This document shows, piece by piece, positions 34,889-43,160 of a stretch of DNA of 64,000 nt. The DNA is taken from the NCBI GenBank assembly GCA_905233655.1, contig CAJOCS010000001.1:54026-118025 (forward strand). Direction: 5' to 3'. Origin of the DNA: an uncultured Bacteroidales bacterium (GTDB lineage: Bacteria > Bacteroidota > Bacteroidia > Bacteroidales > UBA932). A program made the position numbers and the translations under genes. Each line of letters opens with the position of its first letter. Position 1 is the stretch's first letter. Under the pieces are notes generated by a model, which was not told the DNA's origin, ran no database searches, and saw nothing but the letters and a program-made list of their open reading frames with translations.

Positions 34889-35692
34889 ATGAAAAAGTTT
34901 TTCATGTTTTTGGCAGTTGCCGGTCTCATGACCTTCACTGCAAACATCGCTTCCGCTCAGGACGATGACGCCGCTCCCGCAGCAGCACAGCAGCAGGACG
35001 TCGTCGCCGACGATGACGCCGACCAGCCCATCGATCTGTTCGCCGGCACCGGTGAGGAAATTCCTCTTCACCAGGCCCTCAAGACCAAGTTCATCGAAGG
35101 TGGTGCAGGCTTCATGTCCCTGATTATCATCTGCCTCATCCTCGGTATGGCTCTGGCAATCGAGCGCATCCTCTATCTTGCGTTCTCCAAGACCAACACC
35201 ACCAAGCTCCTTGACGCTGTGGAGAAAGCCCTCAGCGAAGGCGGTATCGAGGCTGCGAAGGATGTTTGCCGCAATACCCGCGGTCCCGTCGCCAGCATCT
35301 TCTACCAGGGCCTGCTCCGCGCAGACCAGGGCGTTGACGTAGTTGAAAAGACCATCGTCTCCTACGGCGGCGTTCAGATGAGCCTCATGGAGAACGGCCT
35401 CAGCTGGATTGGCCTCTTCATCTCCATCGCTCCTTCACTCGGATTCCTTGGTACCGTTATCGGTATGATCCAGGCATTCGACGCTATCCAGGCAGCGGGT
35501 GACATCTCCCCGAACGTTGTGGCCGGCGGTATGAAGGTGGCCCTCATCACCACCGTGGGCGGTCTCATCGTCGCTATGATTCTCCAGATTTTCTACAACT
35601 ACATCATCGCAAAGATCGACGCCCTCTCCATCGACATGGAAGACTCTTCCATCCGTTTCGTGGACACCATGGTGAAATTCAACAACAAGTAG
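34889..35692 (+). CDS. exbB: ExbB/TolQ-family proton channel subunit
   Basis: 267 residues. An N-terminal signal (KKFFMFLAVAGLMTFTANIA) and an acidic/Ala/Gln linker precede the MotA/TolQ/ExbB domain. Three membrane segments lie near 78-100 (FMSLIIICLILGMALAIERI), 165-190 (IGLFISIAPSLGFLGTVIGMI) and 205-235. GFLGTVIGMIQAF is the family signature. It forms the pentameric pore that uses the proton gradient to energise TonB. First gene of the ExbB-X-ExbD-ExbD operon. A weak promoter (TTG 34797, TAAATTGC 34819) lies upstream. Confidence 0.9.
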   Translation: MKKFFMFLAVAGLMTFTANIASAQDDDAAPAAAQQQDVVADDDADQPIDLFAGTGEEIPLHQALKTKFIEGGAGFMSLIIICLILGMALAIERILYLAFSKTNTTKLLDAVEKALSEGGIEAAKDVCRNTRGPVASIFYQGLLRADQGVDVVEKTIVSYGGVQMSLMENGLSWIGLFISIAPSLGFLGTVIGMIQAFDAIQAAGDISPNVVAGGMKVALITTVGGLIVAMILQIFYNYIIAKIDALSIDMEDSSIRFVDTMVKFNNK

Positions 35693-35723
35693 TAAGTCCC
35701 ATAACCCTTTAATTCCAGACAAA

Positions 35724-36179
35724 ATGGATAAACAGAAATACGCACTGATCTTCAAGATCCTGCTTTGGGTGCTGATTGTTCTCAGCGCCGGAGTCCTGAT
35801 CTGGGGATGGGTCAAGGGTTATCCGGACACCGTAGCCGCAGACAACGGCACTGTGGACCCGCTCCTTTACTGGGCTTACATCATCATCGGGATTGCACTG
35901 TGCGCAGTCATCGTGGTAGGTCTTATCATCAGCGCCGTCACCAACCCCAAGAGCCTCATCAAGACAGGCCTTATCGTGGTGGGTGCAGCCGTGCTGGCTC
36001 TTATCGCCTACCTCCTGGCTTCAGGCGCACCCGCAATGGGCCTGAACATTGCAACCCCTCCCACTGACACTGAACTCAAGATGACGGATACCATCCTGAA
36101 TCTCGCCTACATCGTGGGTGGAGCGGCCATCGTCTCCATCATCTTCGGCGAAGTTCTGATGCTCTTCCGTAAAAAGTAA
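35724..36179 (+). CDS. small membrane protein of the ExbB/ExbD operon
   Basis: 151 residues with four predicted membrane segments: FKILLWVLIVLSAGVLIWGW, YWAYIIIGIALCAVIVVGLI, LIVVGAAVLALIAYLLASG and LAYIVGGAAIVSIIFGEVLM. It has no recognisable catalytic motif. It lies between exbB (31-nt gap) and the first exbD (8-nt gap), an arrangement that suggests an accessory subunit of the proton-driven motor. That role is inferred only from position. Confidence 0.75.
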   Translation: MDKQKYALIFKILLWVLIVLSAGVLIWGWVKGYPDTVAADNGTVDPLLYWAYIIIGIALCAVIVVGLIISAVTNPKSLIKTGLIVVGAAVLALIAYLLASGAPAMGLNIATPPTDTELKMTDTILNLAYIVGGAAIVSIIFGEVLMLFRKK

Positions 36180-36187
36180 GTGACGCC

Positions 36188-36754
36188 ATGGCAAGAAGAA
36201 AATTTGAAGCAATCGGTTCCACGGCAGACATTGCATTCCTCCTGCTCTGCTACTTCCTCATGACCACAACCATGGGTGAGCAGTCTGGTCTGCAGCGTCG
36301 CCTTCCGCCAATCCCGGATGCCCAGCAGGCCCAGGATCAGAAGGTCAACCGTCGTAACATCATCATCGTCAGAATCAACTCTGCCGATAAGCTGTTTGCC
36401 GGTAGCGAGGCCATGGACATCTCATTCTTGAAAGACAAAATCAAAGAGTTCCTCACCAACCCCAACAACGACCCGAATCTCCCCGAAAAGGAGCCCAAGG
36501 ACATTGAAGGCACGACTTACATGGTCTCCAAGGGCGTTATCTCCCTGCAGAACGACCGTGGTACAAGTTATCAGGCCTACATCGCCGTCCAGAACGAGCT
36601 GGTGAAAGCCGTGAACGAACTCCGAGACGAATTCGCAATTGCCAACTTCGGCAGGCGTTTCTCACGCCTCTCCGAGGAAGAGCAGGATATAGTTAAGAAG
36701 GCTGTGCCCCAGAACATTTCCGAGGCCGAGCCTAAGGACACCGGTAGAAGATAA
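36188..36754 (+). CDS. exbD: ExbD/TolR-family protein, first copy
   Basis: 188 residues. A short cytoplasmic N-terminus is followed by one membrane segment, STADIAFLLLCYFLMTTTM, with the conserved pore Asp in TADIAF. The periplasmic domain is longer than in E. coli ExbD. With ExbB it forms the proton-conducting complex at the inner membrane. A second, distinct exbD follows 12 nt downstream. Confidence 0.88.
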   Translation: MARRKFEAIGSTADIAFLLLCYFLMTTTMGEQSGLQRRLPPIPDAQQAQDQKVNRRNIIIVRINSADKLFAGSEAMDISFLKDKIKEFLTNPNNDPNLPEKEPKDIEGTTYMVSKGVISLQNDRGTSYQAYIAVQNELVKAVNELRDEFAIANFGRRFSRLSEEEQDIVKKAVPQNISEAEPKDTGRR

Positions 36755-36766
36755 GGAGGAAAGATT

Positions 36767-37243
36767 ATGTCAAAATTTGGAAGTTCCAGCAATAAGAAGG
36801 AAGTCCCGCAGGCCTCGTCCAACTCCCTTTCCGATATCGTGTTCATGCTCCTCTTCTTCTTCATGGTTACCACCCAGATGAGGGAAACAGAGAACAAGGT
36901 TCTCGTGAAGCTTCCCGAAGCATCCGAGGTAGCCAAGCTTGAAAGGAAGGACCTGTCCGCAAATATCAATATCGGCATGCCCGTGAGGCATCTCCAGGCC
37001 ATGTACGGTACCGATGCACGTATCCAGCTTAACGACTCTTTCAAGACAACTGCAGACATCCGCGACTTCATCGCCGCCGAGCGCGACGCCATGAGTGAGG
37101 CCGACCGTTCTTTCATGACGGTGAACCTCCGCGTGGATGAAGATGTCCGAATGGGTATCGTCTCCGATGTGAAACAGGAGCTGCGCCGCTGCTCAGCCCT
37201 GAAGATTATGTATGCCGCGAGAAAACCCGGCGGCAGCAACTGA
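36767..37243 (+). CDS. exbD: ExbD/TolR-family protein, second copy
   Basis: 158 residues. The membrane segment SLSDIVFMLLFFFMVTTQM contains the pore Asp in LSDIVF. The periplasmic domain begins REETENKVL-like sequence (RETENKVLVKLPEASEV) and is not closely similar to the first copy. Two different ExbD proteins per cluster are common in Bacteroidota and may form a heteromeric plug. The stop is followed by a strong terminator. Confidence 0.88.
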   Translation: MSKFGSSSNKKEVPQASSNSLSDIVFMLLFFFMVTTQMRETENKVLVKLPEASEVAKLERKDLSANINIGMPVRHLQAMYGTDARIQLNDSFKTTADIRDFIAAERDAMSEADRSFMTVNLRVDEDVRMGIVSDVKQELRRCSALKIMYAARKPGGSN

Positions 37244-37265
37244 TCTGTCACATTGAATTGATTTG

Positions 37266-37306
37266 AAAGGGGCCGTGGCGCTGTGCCACTACGCCCCTTT
37301 CTTTTT
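37266..37306 (+). terminator. terminator of the exbB-exbD operon
   Basis: AAAGGGGC (37266-37273) pairs with GCCCCTTT (37293-37300), with a second inner stem GTGGC/GCCAC, followed by CTTTTT. It lies 22 nt after the second exbD and just before the phosphatase start. Confidence 0.88.
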
Positions 37307-37321
37307 ACCTTCAACCCCGAA

Positions 37322-38572
37322 ATGGAAAAGAACAATTCTGTAAAAGACCCGCTGAGGATAGCGGCCGTGACGTTTCTGGTGCTTGTGGCGCTCCTGATAT
37401 GCTATGGCGCCGTCCGAAAAAACCTCTCGCGTAAAGCCGAAGCCAACTCGGCCCCCCGTTACATTTTCCTGTTCATCGGCGACGGAATGGGCAATTCGCA
37501 CGTCGCCGCTGCAGAGTCATGGCTGTCCTGGAAGAAGGGGCAGAACGGCGGGGAGCAGCTGCTTTTCACCACCTTCCCCGAGCTCGCGATGATGAGCACC
37601 TACAGTGCCGACCACCAGGTCACCTGCTCCAGTGCAAGCGCCACCGCCTTTTCCTGCGGCATCAAAACCAATAACGGCTTCATCGGCGCAGCGCCGGACA
37701 GCCTGCCGGCGGAGTCTTTCGCCAAAGGGCTCCACGAGAAGGGTTACCGGGTGGGCATAATGTCCAGCGTTCCCATAAACCACGCCACTCCAGCCGCATT
37801 CTACGCCCATCAGACCGACCGCTACGGCTACTATCCCATAACCCTGCAGCTGCCCGCCTCCGGCTACGAATTCTTCGGAGGGCCGGGATTCGCCGAGTTT
37901 GCTGGCCGTAACGGCGACGAGGAACCTTCTGATGTGTTCCTGGAGCGTAACGGCTACACCGTCTGCCATGGTCCAGACGAACTGCGCTCCAATATGGACA
38001 AGCCCAATCTTGTGTTCTGCGACGCAAGCAACCGCGGGCGCAGCGCCGACGAGTATTCTCTCGACTACGACAGCACCAGAACACCTATTGCCGACATCCT
38101 TCGCCTCAATCTCGAGTATTTCGGCACGGAAGAGCCGTTCTTCATAATGTGCGAAGGCGGTGAAATCGACTGGGCGGCGCATGAAAACAGCGTGTATCCT
38201 ATGGTCCAGGCCATACTGCGCTTCAACGACGCCGTTGCCGTGGCCTACGAATTCTATCTCAGCCATCCGGACGAGACGCTGATAGTAGTAACGGCCGACC
38301 ATGAGACCGGCGGCCTCGCCATAGGCTACGATTACTCCTGGCATCAGTCCGTTCAGGACTGGGCAGCCGTGGAGGCCGACTGGGCCGAGCAGGGCCACAG
38401 GGACACCTTCGGCATTGAGGAGCGTCTGCGGAGGCAGAACAGCTGGGGCTTCGGATGGAGCACCAACGAACACACCGGAGCACCGGTACCGGTCTACGCC
38501 ATTGGAAAACATGCCGAAAGGTTCAATGGCAGGATTGACAACACCGACATTCCCAGGCTGATTACGGGATAA
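37322..38572 (+). CDS. alkaline phosphatase (PhoA-superfamily) with altered nucleophile motif
   Basis: 416 residues from ATG 37322; the upstream in-frame codon at 37283 lies in the terminator. An N-terminal membrane anchor (IAAVTFLVLVALLICYGAV) precedes the catalytic domain. Metal-site blocks are IFLFIGDGMGNSHV, EGGEIDWAAHEN and VVTADHETGGLAIG, plus a C-terminal WSTNEHTGAPVPVYAIG. The nucleophile region reads VTCSSASATAFSCG where PhoA has D-S-A-A-S-A-T, so the Ser is kept but the preceding Asp is Cys. Probably a periplasmic phosphomonoesterase. Confidence 0.88.
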   Translation: MEKNNSVKDPLRIAAVTFLVLVALLICYGAVRKNLSRKAEANSAPRYIFLFIGDGMGNSHVAAAESWLSWKKGQNGGEQLLFTTFPELAMMSTYSADHQVTCSSASATAFSCGIKTNNGFIGAAPDSLPAESFAKGLHEKGYRVGIMSSVPINHATPAAFYAHQTDRYGYYPITLQLPASGYEFFGGPGFAEFAGRNGDEEPSDVFLERNGYTVCHGPDELRSNMDKPNLVFCDASNRGRSADEYSLDYDSTRTPIADILRLNLEYFGTEEPFFIMCEGGEIDWAAHENSVYPMVQAILRFNDAVAVAYEFYLSHPDETLIVVTADHETGGLAIGYDYSWHQSVQDWAAVEADWAEQGHRDTFGIEERLRRQNSWGFGWSTNEHTGAPVPVYAIGKHAERFNGRIDNTDIPRLITG

Positions 38573-38596
38573 TTCTTTCTATAAAAATACGGCTTG

Positions 38597-38632
38597 AAGC
38601 GCCTCCGGGACCAAAAACCCGGGGACGCTTTT
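38597..38632 (+). terminator. terminator of the phosphatase gene
   Basis: AAGCG-C-CTCCGGG (38597-38609) pairs with CCCGGGG-A-CGCTT (38618-38630) around ACCAAAAA, followed by a short T run. It lies 25 nt after the stop. Confidence 0.82.
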
Positions 38633-38783
38633 CCGCAATTCGTCTAATATGTTAAAAGATAATCTATTACGGTACAAGAAAATGCTTCCGCACATATTAT
38701 TATAATAGCTTGTTTTGTTTTATATTTGTAATAATCATGATTAATAGCGGACATACCAAGACCCACTGCGGCAAAGCATCTGC

Positions 38784-38814
38784 TTGTCAAAAAGGCAAAG
38801 TTTTGATATCTTTG
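38784..38814 (+). promoter_or_regulatory. strong consensus promoter in a gene-poor gap
   Basis: TTG (38784-38786), a 20-nt spacer and a perfect TATCTTTG (38807-38814). Transcription should begin near 38819-38821, 150 nt before the next start codon, so the product begins with a long non-coding stretch. Confidence 0.75.
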
Positions 38815-38819
38815 CAGGC

Positions 38820-38991
38820 AAGCAGCAGTATTTAGCTGCACAATAAGCCGGCTGCCACTCATCAGGAAAAAACGGAAATATTTCTCTTAAGGGCAGCGCG
38901 CAGGCGGCCATCTGAGCTTAGGCACAGACGGCCATTTGCCCTGTGGGTCTTTTCCGTACCCTCCTGATGAATGTTCGCCTGTGCCTTTTTT
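38820..38991 (+). ncRNA. candidate structured RNA with 6S-like rod architecture
   Basis: A long nested fold was found by eye. TCATCAGGA (38859-38867) pairs with TCCTGATGA (38962-38970). After a symmetric 4x4 loop, ACGGAAA (38872-38878) pairs with TTTCCGT (38951-38957). A large open bubble follows (12 nt at 38879-38890 against 9 nt at 38942-38950). Then GGGCA (38891-38895) pairs with TGCCC (38937-38941), and GGCCATCTG (38906-38914) with CAGACGGCC (38925-38933) around a 10-nt loop. A T-run at 38986-38991 could be the 3' end. A long rod with one central bubble recalls 6S RNA. It might instead be a regulatory leader of the HTH gene at 38971. Length and ends are estimates. Confidence 0.5.
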
Positions 38992-39522
38992 GCGCAGACG
39001 AACTTGAAAGAATCCTGTTCCGAGGAGGTTCTGCTGCGGCAGATCAAACTCCTCAAAGACCAGCTCCGCTATTACAAAAGACAAGCCCGTAACGCCGAGA
39101 AAAAAGACCGGCGCATGGAAATCATACGCTTCCGGAGGGAGGCCGAACCCCTGGTCCGGCTCCTGGAAATCTGGCTGGACTCGGACGCCCAGGGAGTAAC
39201 GGATTCGGTGCGCCTTGCCCGTATCAATCGGCTTCTGCCACGGATAGAAGGCGGAAAAGACAATACCGGAGACCTTTCCAGAAGCATAAACAAGCGCCTC
39301 GGCAAGGCCGTGCTAAGGCTGAAAAGCGACCTTCCCGCCCTGAATAAGGACGAGCTCCGTCTCTTCTGCTTCTGCTGTGCCGGATTCCCTGCCAGCCTTA
39401 TCGTAGAGATTACCGGTGCGGGGAACTGCGGAACGGTATACTCCAGAAAAAACCGCCTGAAAAGAAAAATCTGCCGTCTGCCGCCCCAGAAAAGGGACGA
39501 ATACCTCGATTATCTGAGTTAA
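38971..39522 (+). CDS. coiled-coil/HTH protein, possible transcriptional regulator
   Basis: 183 residues from ATG 38971; a TTG at 39004 is a possible alternative start. Residues ~18-75 are a charged coiled-coil-like helix (LLRQIKLLKDQLRYYKRQAR). The C-terminal ~55 residues (LNKDELRLFCFCCAGFPASLIVEITG...VYSRKNRLKRKI) match the helix-turn-helix at the end of Bacteroidota TPR-HTH regulators and sigma-70 region-4-like domains. There is no receiver domain or TPR. The start codon touches the 3' strand of the upstream RNA rod and lies inside a second 12-bp stem (38973-38984 with 38992-39003), so translation may be structure-controlled. Confidence 0.65.
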   Translation: MFACAFFAQTNLKESCSEEVLLRQIKLLKDQLRYYKRQARNAEKKDRRMEIIRFRREAEPLVRLLEIWLDSDAQGVTDSVRLARINRLLPRIEGGKDNTGDLSRSINKRLGKAVLRLKSDLPALNKDELRLFCFCCAGFPASLIVEITGAGNCGTVYSRKNRLKRKICRLPPQKRDEYLDYLS

Positions 39523-39550
39523 AACCCTTCTGAAATTGCGAATAATGTGT

Positions 39551-39558
39551 TATATTTG
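39551..39558 (+). promoter_or_regulatory. -7 box for the asnS operon
   Basis: TATATTTG (39551-39558) matches TAnnTTTG and lies 25 nt before the asnS ATG. The -33 element is weak (TTC near 39528). Confidence 0.65.
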
Positions 39559-39583
39559 CATGATTTGACGCAATAAAGCAGAT

Positions 39584-40987
39584 ATGGAAACACTCAAAAG
39601 AACCAAAATCAAGGACCTCCTCCTTGCGGCTCCGGGAACTGAAGTGCTGGCGAAGGGATGGGTCCGTACCAAACGAGGCAACAAGCAGGTAAAATTCATT
39701 GCTCTCAACGACGGTTCCACAATCAATAACATTCAGGTAGTAGCATCGGCAGAGAATTTCGACGAGGAACTCTTCAAGAGAATCACCACCGGCGCATCGC
39801 TTGCGGTCCGGGGCGAACTCGTCGCCTCCGTGGGCAGCGGCCAGGCGGTCGAAATCCAGGCTTCCGAAATAGAGGTGCTGGGTGAATGCGACCCCATGCG
39901 CTTCCCCCTGCAGAAGAAAGACACCACCCTCGAGTACCTCCGCAGCGTTGCACACATGAGGCTCCGCACCAACACTTTCGGTGCAGTGCTCCGCATCCGC
40001 AACGCCATGGCTTTCGCAATTCACAAGTTCTTCAACGAGAAGGGCTTCGTCTACCTCCACACCCCGCTCATCACCGAGAGCGACGCCGAGGGCGCAGGAG
40101 ACATGTTCCAGGTGACCACCATGAACCTGAAGCAGGTTCCCCTCGACAAAAAGGGCAACGTAGACTTCTCCAAAGACTTTTTCGGCAAGAAGACCTCCCT
40201 CACGGTGAGCGGCCAGCTCGAAGGAGAGCTCGGCGCCACGGCGCTTGGCGAAATCTACACCTTCGGCCCCACCTTCAGGGCGGAGAACTCCAACACCCCG
40301 CGGCATCTTGCGGAGTTCTGGATGATTGAACCGGAGATGGCCTTCTACGACATCAACGACAACATGGCCCTTGCCGAGGAATTCGTGAAATACCTCGTAC
40401 AGTATGCCCTGGACAATTGCATGGACGACCTCCGCTTCCTCAACGACAAATACGACGGCGAACTCATCGAAAGGATGCAGAGCGTGCTCGGAATCGCTTT
40501 CGAAAAAGTCACTTACACCCGTGCCGTGGAGATTCTGGAGGAAGCAATAGCCAATGGCGTCCAGTTCGAGTATCCGGTTCACTGGGGCACCGACTTCCAG
40601 AGCGAGCACGAGCGCTACCTGGTGGAAAAATACTTCCGCAAACCGGTAATCCTCATTGACTTCCCGAAGGACATCAAGGCCTTCTACATGAAGCAGAACG
40701 AGGACGGCCGCACAGTCCGCGGAATGGATGTGCTCTTCCCCAAGATTGGCGAAATCATTGGCGGAAGCGAGCGTGAGGCGTCTCTCGAAAAGCTGGAAAA
40801 GCGCATCGAAGAGCTTGGCATGTCCAGAAAGAATCTGGAGTGGTACATAGACACCCGCCGTTACGGCACCGTTCCCCACAGCGGTTTCGGCCTTGGCTTC
40901 GAGCGCCTTCTGCTCTTTGTTACCGGCATGGCCAACATCCGCGACGTCATCCCCTTCCCCCGCACACCCAAAAACGCAGAATTCTAG
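39584..40987 (+). CDS. asnS: asparaginyl-tRNA synthetase
   Basis: 467 residues, the normal length. An N-terminal OB-fold anticodon-binding domain ([25 protein letters not shown]) is followed by the class II catalytic core: motif 2 around [27 protein letters not shown] and motif 3 [27 protein letters not shown]. The [13 protein letters not shown] and PRTPKNAEF features separate AsnRS from AspRS. It attaches asparagine to tRNA-Asn. First gene of a five-gene operon. Confidence 0.97.
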   Translation: METLKRTKIKDLLLAAPGTEVLAKGWVRTKRGNKQVKFIALNDGSTINNIQVVASAENFDEELFKRITTGASLAVRGELVASVGSGQAVEIQASEIEVLGECDPMRFPLQKKDTTLEYLRSVAHMRLRTNTFGAVLRIRNAMAFAIHKFFNEKGFVYLHTPLITESDAEGAGDMFQVTTMNLKQVPLDKKGNVDFSKDFFGKKTSLTVSGQLEGELGATALGEIYTFGPTFRAENSNTPRHLAEFWMIEPEMAFYDINDNMALAEEFVKYLVQYALDNCMDDLRFLNDKYDGELIERMQSVLGIAFEKVTYTRAVEILEEAIANGVQFEYPVHWGTDFQSEHERYLVEKYFRKPVILIDFPKDIKAFYMKQNEDGRTVRGMDVLFPKIGEIIGGSEREASLEKLEKRIEELGMSRKNLEWYIDTRRYGTVPHSGFGLGFERLLLFVTGMANIRDVIPFPRTPKNAEF

Positions 40988-40990
40988 AAT

Positions 40991-41626
40991 ATGCTAGTCA
41001 TTGGTATCGCCGGCGGCTCCGGCTCAGGAAAAACGACAGTAGTAAGAGCCATTACCGAACACCTCCTCGGAAAGGTGGTGGTCATTCCTCAGGATTCATA
41101 CTACAAGGACTCCAGCCACGTTCCTCCGGAGGAGCGCAAGAAAATCAACTTCGACCACCCCGATGCCATTGACTGGAAACTCATGTGCCAGCAGATACGC
41201 GAGCTCAAGAGCGGACGCACCATCGAGCAGCCGGTTTATTCATACATTACCTGCTCCCGTTCCACCACGGAAACCGTAACCGTGGAGCCTGCGGAAGTGA
41301 TTATCGTGGAAGGCATCCTCATTTTCACCTGCAAGGAACTCAGGGACCAGATGAACATCAAGATTTTCGTGGATGCCGACGACGACGACCGCCTCATGCG
41401 CATCATCGTCCGCGACATTGCCGAACGCGGCCGCACCATTGAAACCGCCATCGAGCATTACTGCGACACCGTGAAGCCCATGCACCTCCAGTTCATCGAG
41501 CCTTCGAAGCGCTATGCCGACGTAATCGTCCCCCAGGGCGGTCATAACAGGGTGGCTATCGACATCCTCACCACCACGGTGGAGAAGGCCCTGTCGAAAC
41601 GCAAACGTTCCAGCCGCAAACAATGA
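40991..41626 (+). CDS. udk: uridine kinase
   Basis: 211 residues. P-loop GIAGGSGSGKTTVVRAI, QDSYYKD, INFDHPDAIDW, and VEGILIFTCKELRDQMNIKIFVDAD DDDRLMRI-type segments are diagnostic. It phosphorylates uridine and cytidine with ATP or GTP in pyrimidine salvage. It starts 3 nt after asnS and overlaps the next gene by ATGA. Confidence 0.95.
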   Translation: MLVIGIAGGSGSGKTTVVRAITEHLLGKVVVIPQDSYYKDSSHVPPEERKKINFDHPDAIDWKLMCQQIRELKSGRTIEQPVYSYITCSRSTTETVTVEPAEVIIVEGILIFTCKELRDQMNIKIFVDADDDDRLMRIIVRDIAERGRTIETAIEHYCDTVKPMHLQFIEPSKRYADVIVPQGGHNRVAIDILTTTVEKALSKRKRSSRKQ

Positions 41627-42333
41627 AACTGAGCCCTGACCAGAAGGCCGGATTGCTAATCACTGCGATTATCCATCTCGCGGTGATAATAATTCTTCTG
41701 CTGGTCAGAATCGGCTATGAGGTGGAGCGCGAAAACTCCTTCGTGCTCGATTTCACAAAACAGGAAGAACAGGAAAGGGTGCAGCAGCAGGAAGACCTCC
41801 GTCTTGCAGCAGCACGCAGCCTGGACGAACTTCTGGCTGCCACGGCGGGAATTCCCATCCGTAACGTCACAGTGAACCGTTCCCAGCTCAGGGACGACCG
41901 CGGCACCAATGCCGAAGAGCTTTACCGCGATGCCGAACGCCTCGCCCGCGACCTTCAGCAGGGCCAGCAGCTGCAAGAGCCCGACGACGGATTCGTAAGT
42001 GCAGCCGAGCCCTCACCGGTGGTTACGCCCCAGGCCCAGGACAGAAGCTACAGCGGGCCGTCGGTGCTTTCGTGGAGCCTTGACGGACGCCGGGCATCCC
42101 ATCTTCCAATACCGGCCTACCGCTGCATGGGCGCAGGCGAAGTAACGGTGATAATTGGCGTGAACAACCAGGGAACGGTTGTTGCGGTAAGGATAGATGA
42201 CAACAGCTCGTCGCAGGACGAATGCCTCAGGACATATGCGGTGAGGGCAGCCAGGCTGTCGAAATTCTCGGCCTCTCCCACGGCTCCCTCCCGGCAGGCA
42301 GGAACAATCACTTATTTATTCATCGCACAATGA
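41623..42333 (+). CDS. TonB-like energy-transducing protein
   Basis: 236 residues. One N-terminal membrane anchor (AGLLITAIIHLAVIIILLLV) is followed by a charged, Gln/Glu-rich linker (residues ~40-125) rather than the Pro-rich TonB spacer. The C-terminal ~75 residues (PAYRCMGAGEVTVIIGVNNQGTVVAVRID...AGTITYLFIAQ) match a TonB C-terminal-like fold. It probably links an inner-membrane ExbB/ExbD motor to outer-membrane receptors. Overlaps udk and the following gene by 4 nt each. Confidence 0.7.
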   Translation: MKLSPDQKAGLLITAIIHLAVIIILLLVRIGYEVERENSFVLDFTKQEEQERVQQQEDLRLAAARSLDELLAATAGIPIRNVTVNRSQLRDDRGTNAEELYRDAERLARDLQQGQQLQEPDDGFVSAAEPSPVVTPQAQDRSYSGPSVLSWSLDGRRASHLPIPAYRCMGAGEVTVIIGVNNQGTVVAVRIDDNSSSQDECLRTYAVRAARLSKFSASPTAPSRQAGTITYLFIAQ

Positions 42334-43160
42334 AACGGACACTTCTTACAATATGCATGTTACTCCTCGTATGCCAGGGACTTTTCGCCCAGGGGAGGGT
42401 AACAACCCGTAAATACCGCTTCTCCGACTTTGGAGACAAAGTCACAAAAATAGTCCTAACGGGCGACCCGGCCCTCGACGCCACCCTTGGCGAAGACATA
42501 GTGAGGAGCTGGAATGCCTCGGCCTTCGAGTTCTGTTCGATGGCCGATTTCAACGCCGTAAAGACACAGGAGAACTACTACTGGCTTCTCCGCACCGAGG
42601 CCGAAGGCGTGGAATTCCTCACCCTTATGAAGGGCGGTCCCGCCGCAGCGGAGGGCATAGACAAGTCCCTCGAGGTGATTTCCCTCCCGCTCAGGGGCGC
42701 CGGTAACGAGGGAGGAAGGGAGCTACTCTATCTCGACGCTCTCATCTGCGGCATCCAGAGCTTTGCCAAAGCCGCCGCACTCTCCGAGAGAACCGCATAC
42801 AGCCCCAACGACTTCTTCAACGAGAACTTCACCCGCTACGGCAGGATGAAACGCATCTACCTGCTGGAAGAAGACATCGCCCCCCAGGTGAAGCAGGCCG
42901 ACCGCAGCCGTTATCTCGACGAAGACATAATTGTCTGCGACGAGGACAGGGCCGACACCGCCTTCATGGAGGGAGAATACAACGCCCTTGTGAGTTACGT
43001 CGTCTGTCCCGCACAGGCCGGAAACGGCGCATACTGCTACAAGCTCTTCATCGAAGCGGGCACAAACACCATTTACTATATAAGGAGGCACAAGCTCGGC
43101 CGCAGGACCGGCCCCGGATTCCTTACCGAAGACTTTAAAAGGATAGCGAGACTGAGATGA
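42330..43160 (+). CDS. exported protein of unknown function
   Basis: 276 residues from ATG 42330. A Sec signal peptide (TLLTICMLLLVCQGLFAQ) is followed by a soluble mature protein that opens RVTTRKYRFSDFGDKVTKIVL. No catalytic motif or known domain was recognised. The product is probably periplasmic or outer-membrane-associated. It overlaps the TonB-like gene and the M16 peptidase gene by ATGA on both sides, so all three are likely made together. Confidence 0.7.
   Translation: MKRTLLTICMLLLVCQGLFAQGRVTTRKYRFSDFGDKVTKIVLTGDPALDATLGEDIVRSWNASAFEFCSMADFNAVKTQENYYWLLRTEAEGVEFLTLMKGGPAAAEGIDKSLEVISLPLRGAGNEGGRELLYLDALICGIQSFAKAAALSERTAYSPNDFFNENFTRYGRMKRIYLLEEDIAPQVKQADRSRYLDEDIIVCDEDRADTAFMEGEYNALVSYVVCPAQAGNGAYCYKLFIEAGTNTIYYIRRHKLGRRTGPGFLTEDFKRIARLR

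Noticed and set aside
38737..38835. 32-codon open frame in the gap after the phosphatase
   Set aside because: No coding-like composition, and it spans the consensus promoter at 38784-38814.
38644..38862. 72-residue minus-strand frame in the same gap
   Set aside because: It overlaps the opposite-strand promoter, has no upstream promoter of its own and looks like chance coding in AT-rich DNA.
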